A stretch of DNA of 64,000 nucleotides. It comes from Corynebacterium mastitidis DSM 44356 (GTDB lineage: Bacteria; Actinomycetota; Actinomycetes; Mycobacteriales; Mycobacteriaceae). The notes under the pieces are model-generated. The model was given only the letters and a program-made list of their open reading frames with translations. It was not told where the DNA came from and did no database searches. The stretch's first letter is position 1; every line of letters begins with the position of its first letter. The stretch lies in assembly GCF_000375365.1 (NCBI RefSeq), contig NZ_AQXB01000001.1, positions 298,769-362,768 on the forward strand, written 5' to 3'. The position numbers were made by a program, and so were the translations under genes. Below, piece after piece: positions 1-8,659 of this stretch.

Positions 1-19
1 GTCCGCGCTGGCGCGCTAA
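1..19 (+). CDS. Possible 3' end of an upstream gene
   Basis: A frame starting at base 2 reads five codons (SALAR) and ends in TAA at 17-19. It may be the tail of the preceding gene, which in corynebacteria is usually lipA before a DUF4191 gene. Only a few codons are visible, so the identity is inferred from gene order alone. Confidence 0.25.
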
Positions 20-64
20 AGCGCGCTTATCCCCTTCGGATGGCCATCCCCTATCATGAGGGGC

Positions 65-847
65 ATGGCTGATCCGAACAAGCAGGCCGCCAAGGCGGCG
101 AAGAAGGAAGAGCGCGCGGCCAAACGCGCCAAGCGCAAGCAGAATTATTCTCAGATCTGGCAGGCATTCAACCTCCAGCGCAAGCAGGATAAGGCGCTCA
201 TCCCCCTCATGCTCGCCGCCGTGGTGGGCGTGCCCCTCGTGCTCTTCCTCGTAGGCATGATCTTTAACGGCCAGTGGATCATGCTGCCCATCGGCCTCCT
301 CCTCGGCGTGGTGCTGGCCATGTGGATCTTCTCCCGCCGCATCGAGGCCTCCATGTACGACCGCGCGGGGAACTCCCCCGGCGCGGCCGGGTGGGCGCTG
401 GAGAACATGCGCAACACCGTAGGCGTGGTGTGGTTTACCAAGACCGCCGTGGGCGCCACCACCCAGATGGACGCCGTGCACCGCGTGGTGGGCGTGCCCG
501 GCATCGTGCTGGTGGCCGAGGGGTCGCGCCACCGCGTGCGCCCCATCATGGAACAGCAGAAGAAGCGCCTGAACCGGCTCGTGGGTGGGGTGCCGATCTA
601 CGAGATCTACACCGGCGACGGCGAGGGCGAGGTTCCGCTCAAGCGCCTCCAGCGCGAGCTGCTCAAGCTGCCGCGTAATTACAAGAAGAACGACGTGTAC
701 CCCATCAACGCCCGGATCGAGGCGATGGATAACACCGTGGCGGGCGCGCCCGCAGGCATGCCCAAGGGTCCCCTGCCCAAGGGCGCCAAGGTCTCCGGCG
801 TGAACCGCCGCGCCCGCCGCTCGGCGGAGCGCTCCAAGAAGGGCTAG
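65..847 (+). CDS. DUF4191 family membrane protein
   Basis: This 260-residue protein matches the actinobacterial DUF4191 family, which usually follows lipA; its function is unknown. The N-terminus is rich in Lys and Ala. Two hydrophobic helices follow at roughly residues 45-90 with a very short loop between them, and then a soluble C-terminal domain ends in a basic tail. An ATG at 56 would add three residues (MRG). I prefer the ATG at 65 because family members typically begin Met-Ala with a Lys/Ala-rich stretch, but the ribosome binding site does not settle it. The downstream RDD gene is convergent, with stop codons only a few bases apart. Confidence 0.8.
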   Translation: MADPNKQAAKAAKKEERAAKRAKRKQNYSQIWQAFNLQRKQDKALIPLMLAAVVGVPLVLFLVGMIFNGQWIMLPIGLLLGVVLAMWIFSRRIEASMYDRAGNSPGAAGWALENMRNTVGVVWFTKTAVGATTQMDAVHRVVGVPGIVLVAEGSRHRVRPIMEQQKKRLNRLVGGVPIYEIYTGDGEGEVPLKRLQRELLKLPRNYKKNDVYPINARIEAMDNTVAGAPAGMPKGPLPKGAKVSGVNRRARRSAERSKKG

Positions 848-850
848 CCG

Positions 851-1324
851 CTAGGCCCTAATCACGGCCGTGCCGGTGGCGCGGTCGTGCATCCCCCGGC
901 CGTCCGCGTCCACGAGGGCCGCCGGGAAGATCAGGCAGGTCAGCAGCGTGCGCAGGGCCGCGCGCCACAGGCCCACGCGCTCGGGGGCGTCGATACGCGC
1001 AATCCCCATGCCCAGGACCGCCTGCCCCGGGGTGCGGGCGAAGAGCCACCCCGTGACGATCCCCAGCAGGGCAAAGAACAGGTACGCCATGGTGGCGACC
1101 CCGCCCAGCTCGCTGGTGAACATGTGGATAAAGCCGGCGAGGATCCAGGCGATCAGCCAGTCGATGCACACGCCCCCGGCGCGGCGTGCCACCGTGGCCA
1201 GGGAGCCCGCCCCGCTGCGCGGCAGCCCAAGATTGGCCCCCGGGTAGGCTCCGGGCCCCTCGGGGCCGTCGAACTGCGAGGGGATCTGGGGGCCGTCGAG
1301 CCAGCTACGCTTGGGGGTATCCAT
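851..1324 (-). CDS. RDD family membrane protein
   Basis: The protein has about 157 residues with an RDD domain. A GG.CIDW segment starts the first helix, a second helix follows, and the signature ARTPGQAVLGMGI lies before a third hydrophobic stretch. RDD proteins are small integral membrane proteins of mostly unknown function, some linked to ion exchange. The N-terminal 40 residues are a Pro/Gly-rich cytoplasmic extension. A GTG at 1330 would add two residues; neither start has a good Shine-Dalgarno. In related genomes the gene sits next to glnA, and here it is divergent from glnA. Confidence 0.82.
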   Translation of the reverse strand: MDTPKRSWLDGPQIPSQFDGPEGPGAYPGANLGLPRSGAGSLATVARRAGGVCIDWLIAWILAGFIHMFTSELGGVATMAYLFFALLGIVTGWLFARTPGQAVLGMGIARIDAPERVGLWRAALRTLLTCLIFPAALVDADGRGMHDRATGTAVIRA

Positions 1325-1385
1325 ATCCACAATCTATCGCACGCGGCGCGGTACACTACAAGGTGTTTGGTGGCACGAGTTTTTG

Positions 1386-1409
1386 GTAGCCCTATAGTTA
1401 TTGGGCTAC
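1386..1409 (+). promoter_or_regulatory. Inverted repeat over the glnA promoter
   Basis: GTAGCCC at 1386-1392 and GGGCTAC at 1403-1409 form a perfect 7-bp inverted repeat with a 10-base spacer. The spacer contains a good -10 candidate, TATAGT, at 1393-1398. The placement would suit an operator or a 5' transcript hairpin. It does not match the AmtR box pattern as I know it. Confidence 0.4.
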
Positions 1410-1453
1410 ACTGCCTGCCATACCCCTAGCCGCGAGGAACTCAGGAGCAGACC

Positions 1454-2890
1454 ATGGCTTTCGCCTCCCACGAAGAACTACTCAAGTACATCAAGGACGA
1501 GGGGGTGGAGTTCATCGACGTGCGGTTTACCGACGTCCCCGGCACCGAGCAGCACTTTTCCATCCCCGCCAGCGCCCTTGACGAGGACGCCCTCGAGGAG
1601 GGCCTCGCCTTCGACGGCTCCTCCATCCGCGGCTTTACCACCATCGACGAGTCGGACATGAACCTGCTGCCAGACGTCGCCACCGCCGGGATCGACCCCT
1701 TCCGCCGCGCCAAGACCCTCAACATGAAGTTCTTCGTGCACGATCCCTTCACCCGCGAGCCCTTCTCCCGCGATCCCCGCAACGTAGCCCGCAAGGCCGA
1801 GGAGTACCTGGCCTCCACCGGCATCGCCGATACCTGTAGCTTTGGCCTCGAGGCCGAGTTCTACGTCTTTGACTCCGTACGCTACACCGCCGAGACCAAC
1901 CACGCCTTCTACGAGCTGGACTCCAACGAGGGCTGGTGGAACCGCGGCGAGCTGGAAAACCTCGACGGCTCCCCCAACACCGGCTACAAGAACCGCCTCA
2001 AGGGCGGCTACTTCCCCGTGGCCCCCTACGACCAGACGGTGGAGCTGCGCGACCGCATGGTGCACACCCTCGCCGAGGCGGGATTCGAGATCGAGCGCTT
2101 CCACCACGAGGTGGGCACCGGCGGCCAGCAGGAGATCAACTACAAGTTCAACACCCTGCTGCACGCCGCGGACGACCTGCAGACCTTCAAGTACCTCATC
2201 AAGAACACCGCCGCCCAGGAGGGCAAGAGCGTGACGTTCATGCCCAAGCCGCTCGCGGGCGACAACGGCTCCGGCATGCACGCGCACCAGTCCCTGTGGA
2301 AGGACGGCAAGCCCCTCTTCCACGACGAGTCCGGCTACGCGGGGCTGTCCGACATCGCCCGCTACTACATCGGCGGCATCCTCCACCACGCGGGCGCCGT
2401 GCTGGCCTTTACCAACCCCACCCTGAACTCCTACCACCGCCTGGTGCCCGGCTTCGAGGCCCCCATCAACCTCGTGTACTCCCAGCGCAACCGCTCCGCC
2501 GCCGTGCGCATCCCGATCACCGGCTCCAACCCCAAGGCCAAGCGCATCGAGTTCCGCGCCCCGGACCCCAGCGGCAACCCCTACCTGGGCCTGGCCGCCA
2601 TGATGCTGGCCGGCCTGGACGGCATCAAGAACCGCATCGAGCCGCACGCCCCGGTGGACAAGGACCTCTACGAGCTGCCCCCGGAGGAGGCCGCCTCCAT
2701 CCCGCAGGCCCCCACCTCCCTGGACGCCTCCCTGCGCGCGCTGGAGGCCGACAACGAGTTCCTCACCGAGGGCGACGTGTTCACCGAGGATCTCATCGAG
2801 ACCTACATCCAGTACAAGTACGACAACGAGATCACCCCCGCGCGCCTGCGCCCCACCCCGCTGGAGTTCGAGATGTACTACGACTGCTAG
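1454..2890 (+). CDS. glnA: Type I glutamine synthetase (adenylylatable)
   Basis: This enzyme makes glutamine from glutamate, ammonia and ATP in the cytoplasm and is the main ammonium-assimilating enzyme under nitrogen limitation. The 478-residue length is typical of GSI-beta. Visible motifs are the beta-grasp FDGSSIRGF near residue 55, the metal-site segment [10 protein letters not shown], the ATP/metal segment GSGMHAHQS, and the glutamate-site region around [13 protein letters not shown]. The adenylylation loop DLYELP is present with Tyr406, which fits control by the GlnE encoded at 12.5 kb. The start has AGGAGCAG upstream. A strong terminator follows. Confidence 0.97.
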   Translation: MAFASHEELLKYIKDEGVEFIDVRFTDVPGTEQHFSIPASALDEDALEEGLAFDGSSIRGFTTIDESDMNLLPDVATAGIDPFRRAKTLNMKFFVHDPFTREPFSRDPRNVARKAEEYLASTGIADTCSFGLEAEFYVFDSVRYTAETNHAFYELDSNEGWWNRGELENLDGSPNTGYKNRLKGGYFPVAPYDQTVELRDRMVHTLAEAGFEIERFHHEVGTGGQQEINYKFNTLLHAADDLQTFKYLIKNTAAQEGKSVTFMPKPLAGDNGSGMHAHQSLWKDGKPLFHDESGYAGLSDIARYYIGGILHHAGAVLAFTNPTLNSYHRLVPGFEAPINLVYSQRNRSAAVRIPITGSNPKAKRIEFRAPDPSGNPYLGLAAMMLAGLDGIKNRIEPHAPVDKDLYELPPEEAASIPQAPTSLDASLRALEADNEFLTEGDVFTEDLIETYIQYKYDNEITPARLRPTPLEFEMYYDC

Positions 2891-2897
2891 TTTCCAG

Positions 2898-2931
2898 CGC
2901 CCCACGCCTCACCTGCGGGTGGGGCGTTTTT
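2898..2931 (+). terminator. Intrinsic terminator of glnA
   Basis: CGCCCCAC at 2898-2905 pairs with GTGGGGCG at 2919-2926 and is followed directly by five T residues. It begins 8 bases after the glnA stop codon. Confidence 0.88.
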
Positions 2932-2978
2932 CGTGCCGCTGGAGGTCATGCGCGGGCCATGCGCCCGCGCGGGGGTGC

Positions 2979-4194
2979 TCACGCGGGATTGGCGCGGGAT
3001 CGCCGCACCGGGCCCCGCCCCGCCCAGGCGATCCCTCCCAGCACCGTCCCCGCCGCGACTGTCACCAGGAGGATCGCCACCACCGCGCCCCAGCCCTCCT
3101 CCGCGTACCAGCCACCCGGGGCCACAGCGCCGAGGGCGCCGCCCAGGTAATAGCCGGAGAGGTACCACCCCACCGCCGCCGACCTGGACCCCGGCAGTAG
3201 CCGTCCCGCCATCGAGGTGCCCGCCGCCTGCCCGGCGAATACGCCCACGCAGGACAGCGCCAAGCCGCACAGCATCGCCGGGAGCGCGGGGATAAGGGTC
3301 ACGGCGATGCCCACGGCACCCACGAGCTGGAAAAACACAAAGACCCTCAGCTCGCCCCACCGCTGCATCATCCTCCCGCTCAGCGGGGTGGTGACCATCG
3401 GCAGCAGGAACACCAGAAAGACCATTCCGATCGCGCTGGTGGAAAGCGAAAAGGGCGGCTCGCCCAGGCGCAGGGAGGCGAAGGTAAAGGAGGCGGTCTG
3501 CTGGAACAGCAGCGTCGCCCCCACGAGGATGGTGCACAGCAGGCGCCATCGGGAGAGGAACCCTCCCGGCGAGAGGCCCGTGGCCGCTCCCCTCTCACCC
3601 CGCCGCCGGGGCACGAACCGGCGCTCGGGAGGCAAGAAGAACCACGCCACCGCCCAGGTAACCAGGAGGACCACCGTGTTGGCGAGGAAGGAAAGCCGCC
3701 ACTGCCCCGTCCAGTCGCTCACCAGGGCGGACACCATGCGCCCGGCGAATCCGCCCAGGGCCGTGCCCGCAATGTAGAGCGCGTTGAGGCTTGCCGCCTG
3801 CCTCGCCGCGTATTCCTCCCCGAGGTAGGCCACCACCACCGCGAAGATGAACGGGCAGCACATCCCCTGGGCAAACCTCATGGCAAGCAGCAGCCAGAAG
3901 CTCGTGACCACGAGCCCCGGCAGCCCGAGCAGCGCCATCGCCAGCACGGCGGACAGGATGACCCGGCGACGCCCCCCAGGCGTCGGAGAGCATTCCCGCC
4001 CAGGGCGCCACGAGGGCCACCCCCGCGGTGGTGGCGCTCACCGTCCACGCGGCGGTCTCCACCCCCACGCCCGCCCACCGCGCCACCTCGCCCAGGATGG
4101 GCTGCGTGGAGTACATGTTGAGCAGGGCGCTCATGCCCAGCATCACCAGGGCTATCCGCGTGGCCGCTCCCGCGCTCGTCCTCGCCTCGCTCAT
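2979..4194 (-). pseudogene. MFS transporter interrupted by a +1 frameshift
   Basis: The two halves together read as a 12-helix major facilitator exporter resembling the YnfM/drug-efflux group. The N-terminal frame starts at ATG 4194 behind a strong TAAGGAGG site. It runs through GMLSDAWG and then leaves frame, and the next frame continues from about 3970 to a stop at 2979. The break is in a run of six G (plus-strand C at 3972-3977). Removing one G restores GMLSDAWGRRRVIL, the conserved MFS motif A between helices 2 and 3, and gives an intact 404-codon gene. It may be a true inactivating or phase-variable frameshift, or a sequencing error in the homopolymer. Confidence 0.85.
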
Positions 4195-4404
4195 CGGTGG
4201 CCTCCTTAGCAGTAGACACCACCGTACCCCCTGCGCATAGCGACGAGGAAGAGTAATCGACGCCATCGTAGATGAGGAAAAGCGATCCGGTTTCTCCGTG
4301 CGGCCGAGGATACGAGGAAATATCCTCTTGTCGTGGGCGCTCCGTGCACGCAAGGGACGACCTTATCCCCTCGTGTCAGCCCCGCCCGCAGCCCCTGGAT
4401 ACAC

Positions 4405-4445
4405 CAGTGCCCGGTGTTCGGCCATCACGCGAACACCGGGCACTG
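4405..4445 (-). terminator. Strong hairpin downstream of the protease gene
   Basis: CAGTGCCCGGTGTTC at 4405-4419 pairs perfectly with GAACACCGGGCACTG at 4431-4445. It lies about 14 bases beyond the protease stop codon on the minus strand. No clear T run follows, so it may act as a processing or stability stem rather than an efficient terminator. The rest of 4209-4458 shows only a second small hairpin, GAGGATA (4306-4312) with TATCCTC (4321-4327), and no gene. Confidence 0.55.
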
Positions 4446-4458
4446 CCTCTTCTGCCGT

Positions 4459-5604
4459 TTAGCTCTTGGCCCCGTTCAAGGTAGCGGGGTCGATCCCCTT
4501 CTCCGGGGCCTTGGGCTCGGCGGGAGCGGCCTCGCCAGGCTCCGCGGGAGCGGGCTGCTCGGCACCCTGGGCTCCGGGCTTCTCCGCCTCCGGGGCCTGC
4601 GTCTCGGGCCGCTGCGGGGCGTCCGTGGGCTGCCCGGCCGGGGCGGCGGGTTCCGTGGACTCCGTGGGCGCAGCGGGCTCCGTCGGCTCCGTCGGCGCGG
4701 TCGGCTCGACGGGGGCGACCTCGGCCTTCTCCTCCGCCGGGATGTCCCCCTCCGCGGCGGTGACCAGCTCGCCCATCACCGGGGCGATGTTGCCGCCGCC
4801 ACCGGAGTGCAGCACGGTGATGATCTCACCGGCCAGGTTCGGGTTGGAGCTGGTGGTGGCGAAGGGGCCGCCGCTGGAGCCGCCGCCGACCCAGCACTCG
4901 CGCTCGCCCTCCACACGGCGGATCTGGCTGTTGCCGCCGCCCTGGTACTTGGTGTAGTTACCCACGCACACGGACTGGGACTTCCCGTGGAAGGGCGCGG
5001 GGCCGGGGTAGCCGATGAGGGAGGCCTGAACGACCTCGCCCTGCTGCAGCTCGGGGTGGATGCCAAAGGCGCCGGTGACGTCCTGGATCTTGCGCCCCTG
5101 ATCGTCCGGGGCGATCTCCAGCACCGCCACGTCCACGCCGGAGGTCTCGGAGACGTGGGCGTCCGCAATCTTCCACGAGCCGAACGGCACGCGCTGCGCG
5201 GGCTCCTGCGCCACGCCGTCGAACGCCGGGGTAAAGAAGGACTTTCCGGCGGCGATGGAGTCGCGGGTGCCCTGGGAGATCTGCCACTTGCCGTCCTGCC
5301 ACTTGCCCAGGCAGTGCGCGGCGGTGACCACAAGGGTGCGCGAGGCGCTGTCGATCACGGAACCGGTGCACAGGGAGCCCGCGTTCACGATCTGCCCCAC
5401 CGCGCGCGAGGCGGCCTGCTCCGCGTACGGGGTCTCGGCAAAGTACGCACCCTTGTCGTTGATCTCGGAGAGGTGCCCGTCCAGCACGGAGCCCGCCGGG
5501 TTCGGCTGCGGCAGCCGGGAGCCGTCATCGGCCACGGCCATCGGGGCGAGGTGGCTCGCGGCGGCAAAGGCGGCGCTTAGGGCCAGCACTACAGATTTCT
5601 TCAC
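4459..5604 (-). CDS. Secreted trypsin-like serine protease
   Basis: This is a 381-residue exported S1-family protease. An N-terminal signal peptide (MKKS, a hydrophobic core, then a likely cut after MAVA) precedes the catalytic domain. The triad is visible as His97 in VVTAAHC, Asp158 in GVDVAVLEI and Ser244 in GGSSGGPF. From about residue 285 the protein becomes a low-complexity tail rich in Pro, Ala, Glu and Thr, which could span the cell wall. The start is GTG with AAAGGA upstream. Substrate is unknown. The gene is probably monocistronic. Confidence 0.88.
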   Translation of the reverse strand: MKKSVVLALSAAFAAASHLAPMAVADDGSRLPQPNPAGSVLDGHLSEINDKGAYFAETPYAEQAASRAVGQIVNAGSLCTGSVIDSASRTLVVTAAHCLGKWQDGKWQISQGTRDSIAAGKSFFTPAFDGVAQEPAQRVPFGSWKIADAHVSETSGVDVAVLEIAPDDQGRKIQDVTGAFGIHPELQQGEVVQASLIGYPGPAPFHGKSQSVCVGNYTKYQGGGNSQIRRVEGERECWVGGGSSGGPFATTSSNPNLAGEIITVLHSGGGGNIAPVMGELVTAAEGDIPAEEKAEVAPVEPTAPTEPTEPAAPTESTEPAAPAGQPTDAPQRPETQAPEAEKPGAQGAEQPAPAEPGEAAPAEPKAPEKGIDPATLNGAKS

Positions 5605-5702
5605 AATCCCAGGTCCTTTCCAGGGGTCGGGTGCTTTATTCAGCGAAAATTAATCATACCTTATTTCGCCCGTTCGCCGCCTTTTCCACTGCTAAGGGCC
5701 CG

Positions 5703-6368
5703 TTATCGCAGGGCCTCTTCCAGAGGCACCACGCCGTCGTTAAACCGAACAAAACGGCGGATCGCCACTCCCCGCACGGCCTCCACGATGGCCTTCGCCA
5801 CGTTCTCCCTGGAGGCGGTGGAGCCCTTTTCCCGCCAGTCGTCATCCTCCGCGAGCACCTCCACGCGCCCGTCCCCGGGCTCCCCGCTCAGGGTGCTCGG
5901 GCCCAGGATCGTCCAGTCCAAATCGGTGCCGCGAAGGTGCTCATCCGCCTGCAGCTTGGCGTCCGCGTAGGCGAAGAAGTCCTCGCTCTGGGGCACGCCG
6001 TGCTCCGGCACCGACCCCACCCAGCTCACCATCACGTACCGACGCACCCCGGCCCGCTCGGCGGCCTCCATGCTGCGGATGGCGGCGTCGCGGTCCACCG
6101 CGTACGTGCGCTCGGGGGAGCCCCCGCCCGCGCCGGCGGACCACACGATCGTGTCCTGCCCGGCGAACAGCTCCGCCAGCTCCTCGACGCCGAGGCTCTG
6201 AACGTCCGCCACCACGGGCGTGGCCCCGGCCTCGCGGACGTCGTCCTCCTGCCCCGCCGACCGGATCACGGAGCTCACCCGATAGCCCTGCGCCGCGAGC
6301 AGCGGGGCCGCCAGCAGCGCCACCTTGCCGTGTCCCCCAATGATCATCACGCTCTTGTTCACGGACAT
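5703..6368 (-). CDS. NAD(P)-binding oxidoreductase of the atypical SDR / NmrA-like type
   Basis: This 221-residue Rossmann-fold protein begins with the dinucleotide motif GGHGKVAL near residue 11, followed by VVADVQ and the TIVWSAGAGGG loop. Asp-Arg-Asp and RYVMVSW then mark the atypical short-chain dehydrogenase layout, in which a classical YxxxK is not obvious. Close families include the YwnB/BVR-B-like NAD(P)H-binding proteins. Substrate is not predictable. The ATG has AGGGA upstream. Confidence 0.82.
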   Translation of the reverse strand: MSVNKSVMIIGGHGKVALLAAPLLAAQGYRVSSVIRSAGQEDDVREAGATPVVADVQSLGVEELAELFAGQDTIVWSAGAGGGSPERTYAVDRDAAIRSMEAAERAGVRRYVMVSWVGSVPEHGVPQSEDFFAYADAKLQADEHLRGTDLDWTILGPSTLSGEPGDGRVEVLAEDDDWREKGSTASRENVAKAIVEAVRGVAIRRFVRFNDGVVPLEEALR

Positions 6369-6623
6369 ACCTGTTCCCTACCTTCTATCGATTTCGCGTA
6401 CACCCCTCGCAACATTGGGGTATCTCCGAGTATTCCGGGCGGCGCGGGCGGAACATCAAAACTCCTGCTCATAGCGGGGGATGAAAATAAATACCGCTGT
6501 TTCCTAGGAAAATCTCGTCGAGCCCTTCCCCGGGGACCATTTTGCTGCTATCTTTACTTTCAGGTAGCGCGCGTACCCCGCATGAGCTACTGACATGTCG
6601 ATACTAGTGAGAGGAAAGAGCGC

Positions 6624-6878
6624 ATGAAGCTCTCCCGCAAGCTGGCCGTTTCCGTGGCCACCGTGTCCATCGCCGCCAGCACCGCCGTTGCCCCCGCCAT
6701 GGCCGCTACCCCCGCCGTGAAGCCCGGCAAGACCTACGAGGAGCAGGTTCAGCAGGCCGAGCTGACCGGCAAGCGCCTCGACAACGCCAAGAAGGGCGTG
6801 GAGACCGCCAAGGGCATCGTGGACACCCTGGGTGGCCTCGGCGGCCTGTTCGGCGTGAGCGGTGGCGGCGAGAAGTAA
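6624..6878 (+). CDS. Small exported protein, paralogue of the 29.8 kb gene
   Basis: The protein has 84 residues. It opens with a signal peptide (MKLSRK, a hydrophobic Ala/Val core, AMA-A cleavage) that leaves a mature chain of about 57 residues with one predicted amphipathic helix around KRLDNAKKGVETAKGIV. A Gly-rich end follows. It has the same layout as the protein at 29762-30010: an MxLxRK start, QA...KRLxNAxKGV, and a similar size. Function is unknown. Possibilities are an envelope peptide or an outer-membrane (mycomembrane) associated peptide, but neither can be shown here. AGGAAAG precedes the ATG and a strong terminator follows, which suggests a short, abundant mRNA. Confidence 0.8.
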   Translation: MKLSRKLAVSVATVSIAASTAVAPAMAATPAVKPGKTYEEQVQQAELTGKRLDNAKKGVETAKGIVDTLGGLGGLFGVSGGGEK

Positions 6879-6901
6879 TTCTCCCCTTACCACAGGCTCC
6901 A

Positions 6902-6933
6902 TCCTCCCCCGGTAATCCGGGGGAGGATTTTTC
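6902..6933 (+). terminator. Intrinsic terminator after the small exported protein
   Basis: ATCCTCCCCCGG pairs with CCGGGGGAGGAT across a TAAT loop and is followed by a T run at 6929-6933. Confidence 0.9.
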
Positions 6934-6940
6934 TATTACG

Positions 6941-7474
6941 CTAGGCGGATCCGCGCTTGTGATACCCCAGGCGGGGACGGAAGCCCGCGGGATGCCGCAA
7001 CTGCGCCACGGCGTCCGCGCACAGCAGGCGGAAGCGCGGCTGCATCGGCGGGAGCTGCGCGACCTCGAACCAGCCCACGTCCGTGGATTCCTCGTCCCCC
7101 ACGAACGGATCGCCGTTCCCGGAGACGGAGAGGCGGATCGCCGTGTCCACGTAGCTCACCACGTCGCCGTTGGGATAGGTCACCGGGCCCACCGCGCCCA
7201 CGCCCAGCAGCGCCTCCACCCTGGCCTCCACGCCCGTCTCCTCCCGCACCTCGCGCACGGCGGCGTCGTGAGGCTGCTCGTCCGGGTCCACGATGCCCGT
7301 CACCGGGGTCCACTGGCCGTCGTCGGCGCGCCGGACCAGCAACACCGACGGGGTGGTCCACAGCGGGGCGTCCTCCGGCCTATCGCGCACCACCACTGCG
7401 GTGACACCCGGGAGCCACAGCGGGGCGTGGCCGATCTTCTCTCGCAGTTCCACAATGAAATCGGGAGTAGCCAT
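6941..7474 (-). CDS. NUDIX hydrolase
   Basis: This 177-residue NUDIX hydrolase presumably cleaves a nucleoside diphosphate linked to another group. The full box G-x5-E-x7-REVREETGV is present, beginning at GIVDPDE. The N-terminal part resembles actinobacterial NUDIX proteins that start with a short helical segment and then LPGVTAVV. A TTG at 7489 lies within the likely ribosome binding site GAGGAAGG, so the ATG at 7474 is chosen. The substrate cannot be assigned. Confidence 0.87.
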   Translation of the reverse strand: MATPDFIVELREKIGHAPLWLPGVTAVVVRDRPEDAPLWTTPSVLLVRRADDGQWTPVTGIVDPDEQPHDAAVREVREETGVEARVEALLGVGAVGPVTYPNGDVVSYVDTAIRLSVSGNGDPFVGDEESTDVGWFEVAQLPPMQPRFRLLCADAVAQLRHPAGFRPRLGYHKRGSA

Positions 7475-7513
7475 GCGTGCCTTCCTCAACGCTCTCTACG
7501 CCGTCAACGGGTC

Positions 7514-7542
7514 AACCCCCACCCTCAGCGAGGATGGGGGTT
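7514..7542 (-). terminator. Hairpin terminator downstream of the Pro/Ala-rich ORF
   Basis: AACCCCCACCCTC (7514-7526) faces GAGGATGGGGGTT (7530-7542) with one mismatch and a three-base loop, just beyond the stop at 7557 on the minus strand. It lacks a long T run. Confidence 0.5.
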
Positions 7543-7556
7543 ATATCGCGCTGGTC

Positions 7557-7931
7557 CTAGTTCCGCTCTTGGCTCTCTCGCCAGGAGCGCAGCCAGTCGC
7601 TGAACTTAAAGCCCTCCGGATCGTCCGCGGGGCGATCCAGGGGGTCGGGGCTAATAACCTTGCCACCGCTCGACGCGTTGTCCGCCGCCTTGCCGGGGGC
7701 GGGTCGAACGCTGGCGGGAGCCTGCCCCTTGGCCTGCTGCGGCACCGCGCTGCGCTGCTCCGGCTTCGGGGCGGGTGGTGCAAAGCCACCGCCCGCCTTG
7801 ACCACCTCAGAAGGCTTGGCATAGAAGCGATTCTGAGGAGCCGAAGAAACCGGCTTCTTCTCCGCAGGGGTATTCACGTATGCGGCCGGCATGGCCTGCG
7901 CCACGTTGCTCTGCGGCCGCGCCGCCTGCAC
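7557..7931 (-). CDS. Pro/Ala-rich ORF, possibly the detached C-terminal tail of the roadblock gene
   Basis: From the only in-frame standard start (GTG at 7931) this is a 124-residue low-complexity protein rich in Pro, Ala, Gln and Lys. It ends in a more ordered segment, DPEGFKFSDWLRSWRESQ. It has no recognisable domain. The frame is open upstream of 7931 all the way to 8027 and is the same frame as the roadblock gene that stops with TGA at 8028-8030. The GTG has no ribosome binding site. I infer that this is either the tail of a longer roadblock protein cut off by a TGA, or a product of stop readthrough. An independent gene is less likely. Confidence 0.5.
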   Translation of the reverse strand: MQAARPQSNVAQAMPAAYVNTPAEKKPVSSAPQNRFYAKPSEVVKAGGGFAPPAPKPEQRSAVPQQAKGQAPASVRPAPGKAADNASSGGKVISPDPLDRPADDPEGFKFSDWLRSWRESQERN

Positions 7932-8027
7932 GGGCTTCGGCGCGGGCGCGCTGGGTTGTGACGAGCCCGAGGATACGCTTATCTTTTCCTTGCTGAGACG
8001 ATTAGCGCCCTCGTCCCGCCGCGCCCT

Positions 8028-8399
8028 TCAACTCTGCAGGGCGTTGACGTAGCGGTTCACCACGGAGCGCAGCATGGCCAGGTTGGTGCCCTGACGGGAA
8101 ACCGCGACGTAGATGAACTCGGTGTTGCTGAGCATGCGAATGAGGTGGAGCTGATCCGAAAGGGTAAGCAGCATATCCTCGAGCCCGGAGTCCAGGTTCA
8201 GGGCGGCGATGGTCTTGAACTTGGCCTTGACCATCTCGCTGTTGTAGGCGGAGGCCACGTCCAGGTCAAAGTTGTTCAGGCGGGAAATGCTGGCCAGGGA
8301 CATGCCGGTGTCGAGGTCCACCACGGAGGCACCCAGGAAACCGTCCAGGTCGCCTGCGATGTCGTTGAGCATGGTATTCAGATCAGTTTGGCGGGACAT
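8028..8399 (-). CDS. Roadblock/LC7 domain protein 1
   Basis: This 123-residue protein has a roadblock/LC7 fold: an initial helix (DLNTMLNDIAGDLDGF), then VVDLDTGMSL, a central helix, and strands containing FIYVAVSR near the end. Bacterial roadblock proteins (MglB, actinobacterial CvnB) bind small Ras-like GTPases as dimers and regulate them. A matching GTPase and a second roadblock gene are transcribed divergently at 8660-9723. The ATG at 8399 has AAAGG upstream. The reading frame stops at TGA 8028 but continues open for another 157 codons. Confidence 0.82.
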   Translation of the reverse strand: MSRQTDLNTMLNDIAGDLDGFLGASVVDLDTGMSLASISRLNNFDLDVASAYNSEMVKAKFKTIAALNLDSGLEDMLLTLSDQLHLIRMLSNTEFIYVAVSRQGTNLAMLRSVVNRYVNALQS

Positions 8400-8659
8400 G
8401 TAAGAGAGAACCTTTCTCACGCGTTTAGAATCTACCGACCCCCGCCGCAGGGGCGCGGCGCGAGGAGTCCGGTGCCACAACATTCGTCGTCAGTGCCGTC
8501 CGTTGTAACGACACTATATTTACCAGAATTATCGGAAAGAATCATGTATACCTTCCCCCTTACACCCCCTGGCACGCATTTTTGGCGGATTCCCTATACA
8601 ATGCCCATGCAAAGAACAGCAGCGGCTCCGCGTTCGTCTCGACCACAGAAGGAACGACC
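8400..8659. promoter_or_regulatory. Divergent intergenic region of the roadblock/GTPase module
   Basis: This 260-base region separates the two arms and is AT-richer than its surroundings. Plus-strand candidates for -10 elements are TATATT (near 8515) and TATACA (near 8593), the latter better placed for the GTPase gene. No terminator or additional gene is seen. Confidence 0.4.

Noticed and set aside
1331..1453. AmtR box upstream of glnA
   Set aside because: CTAT is present but no correctly spaced ATAG half follows.
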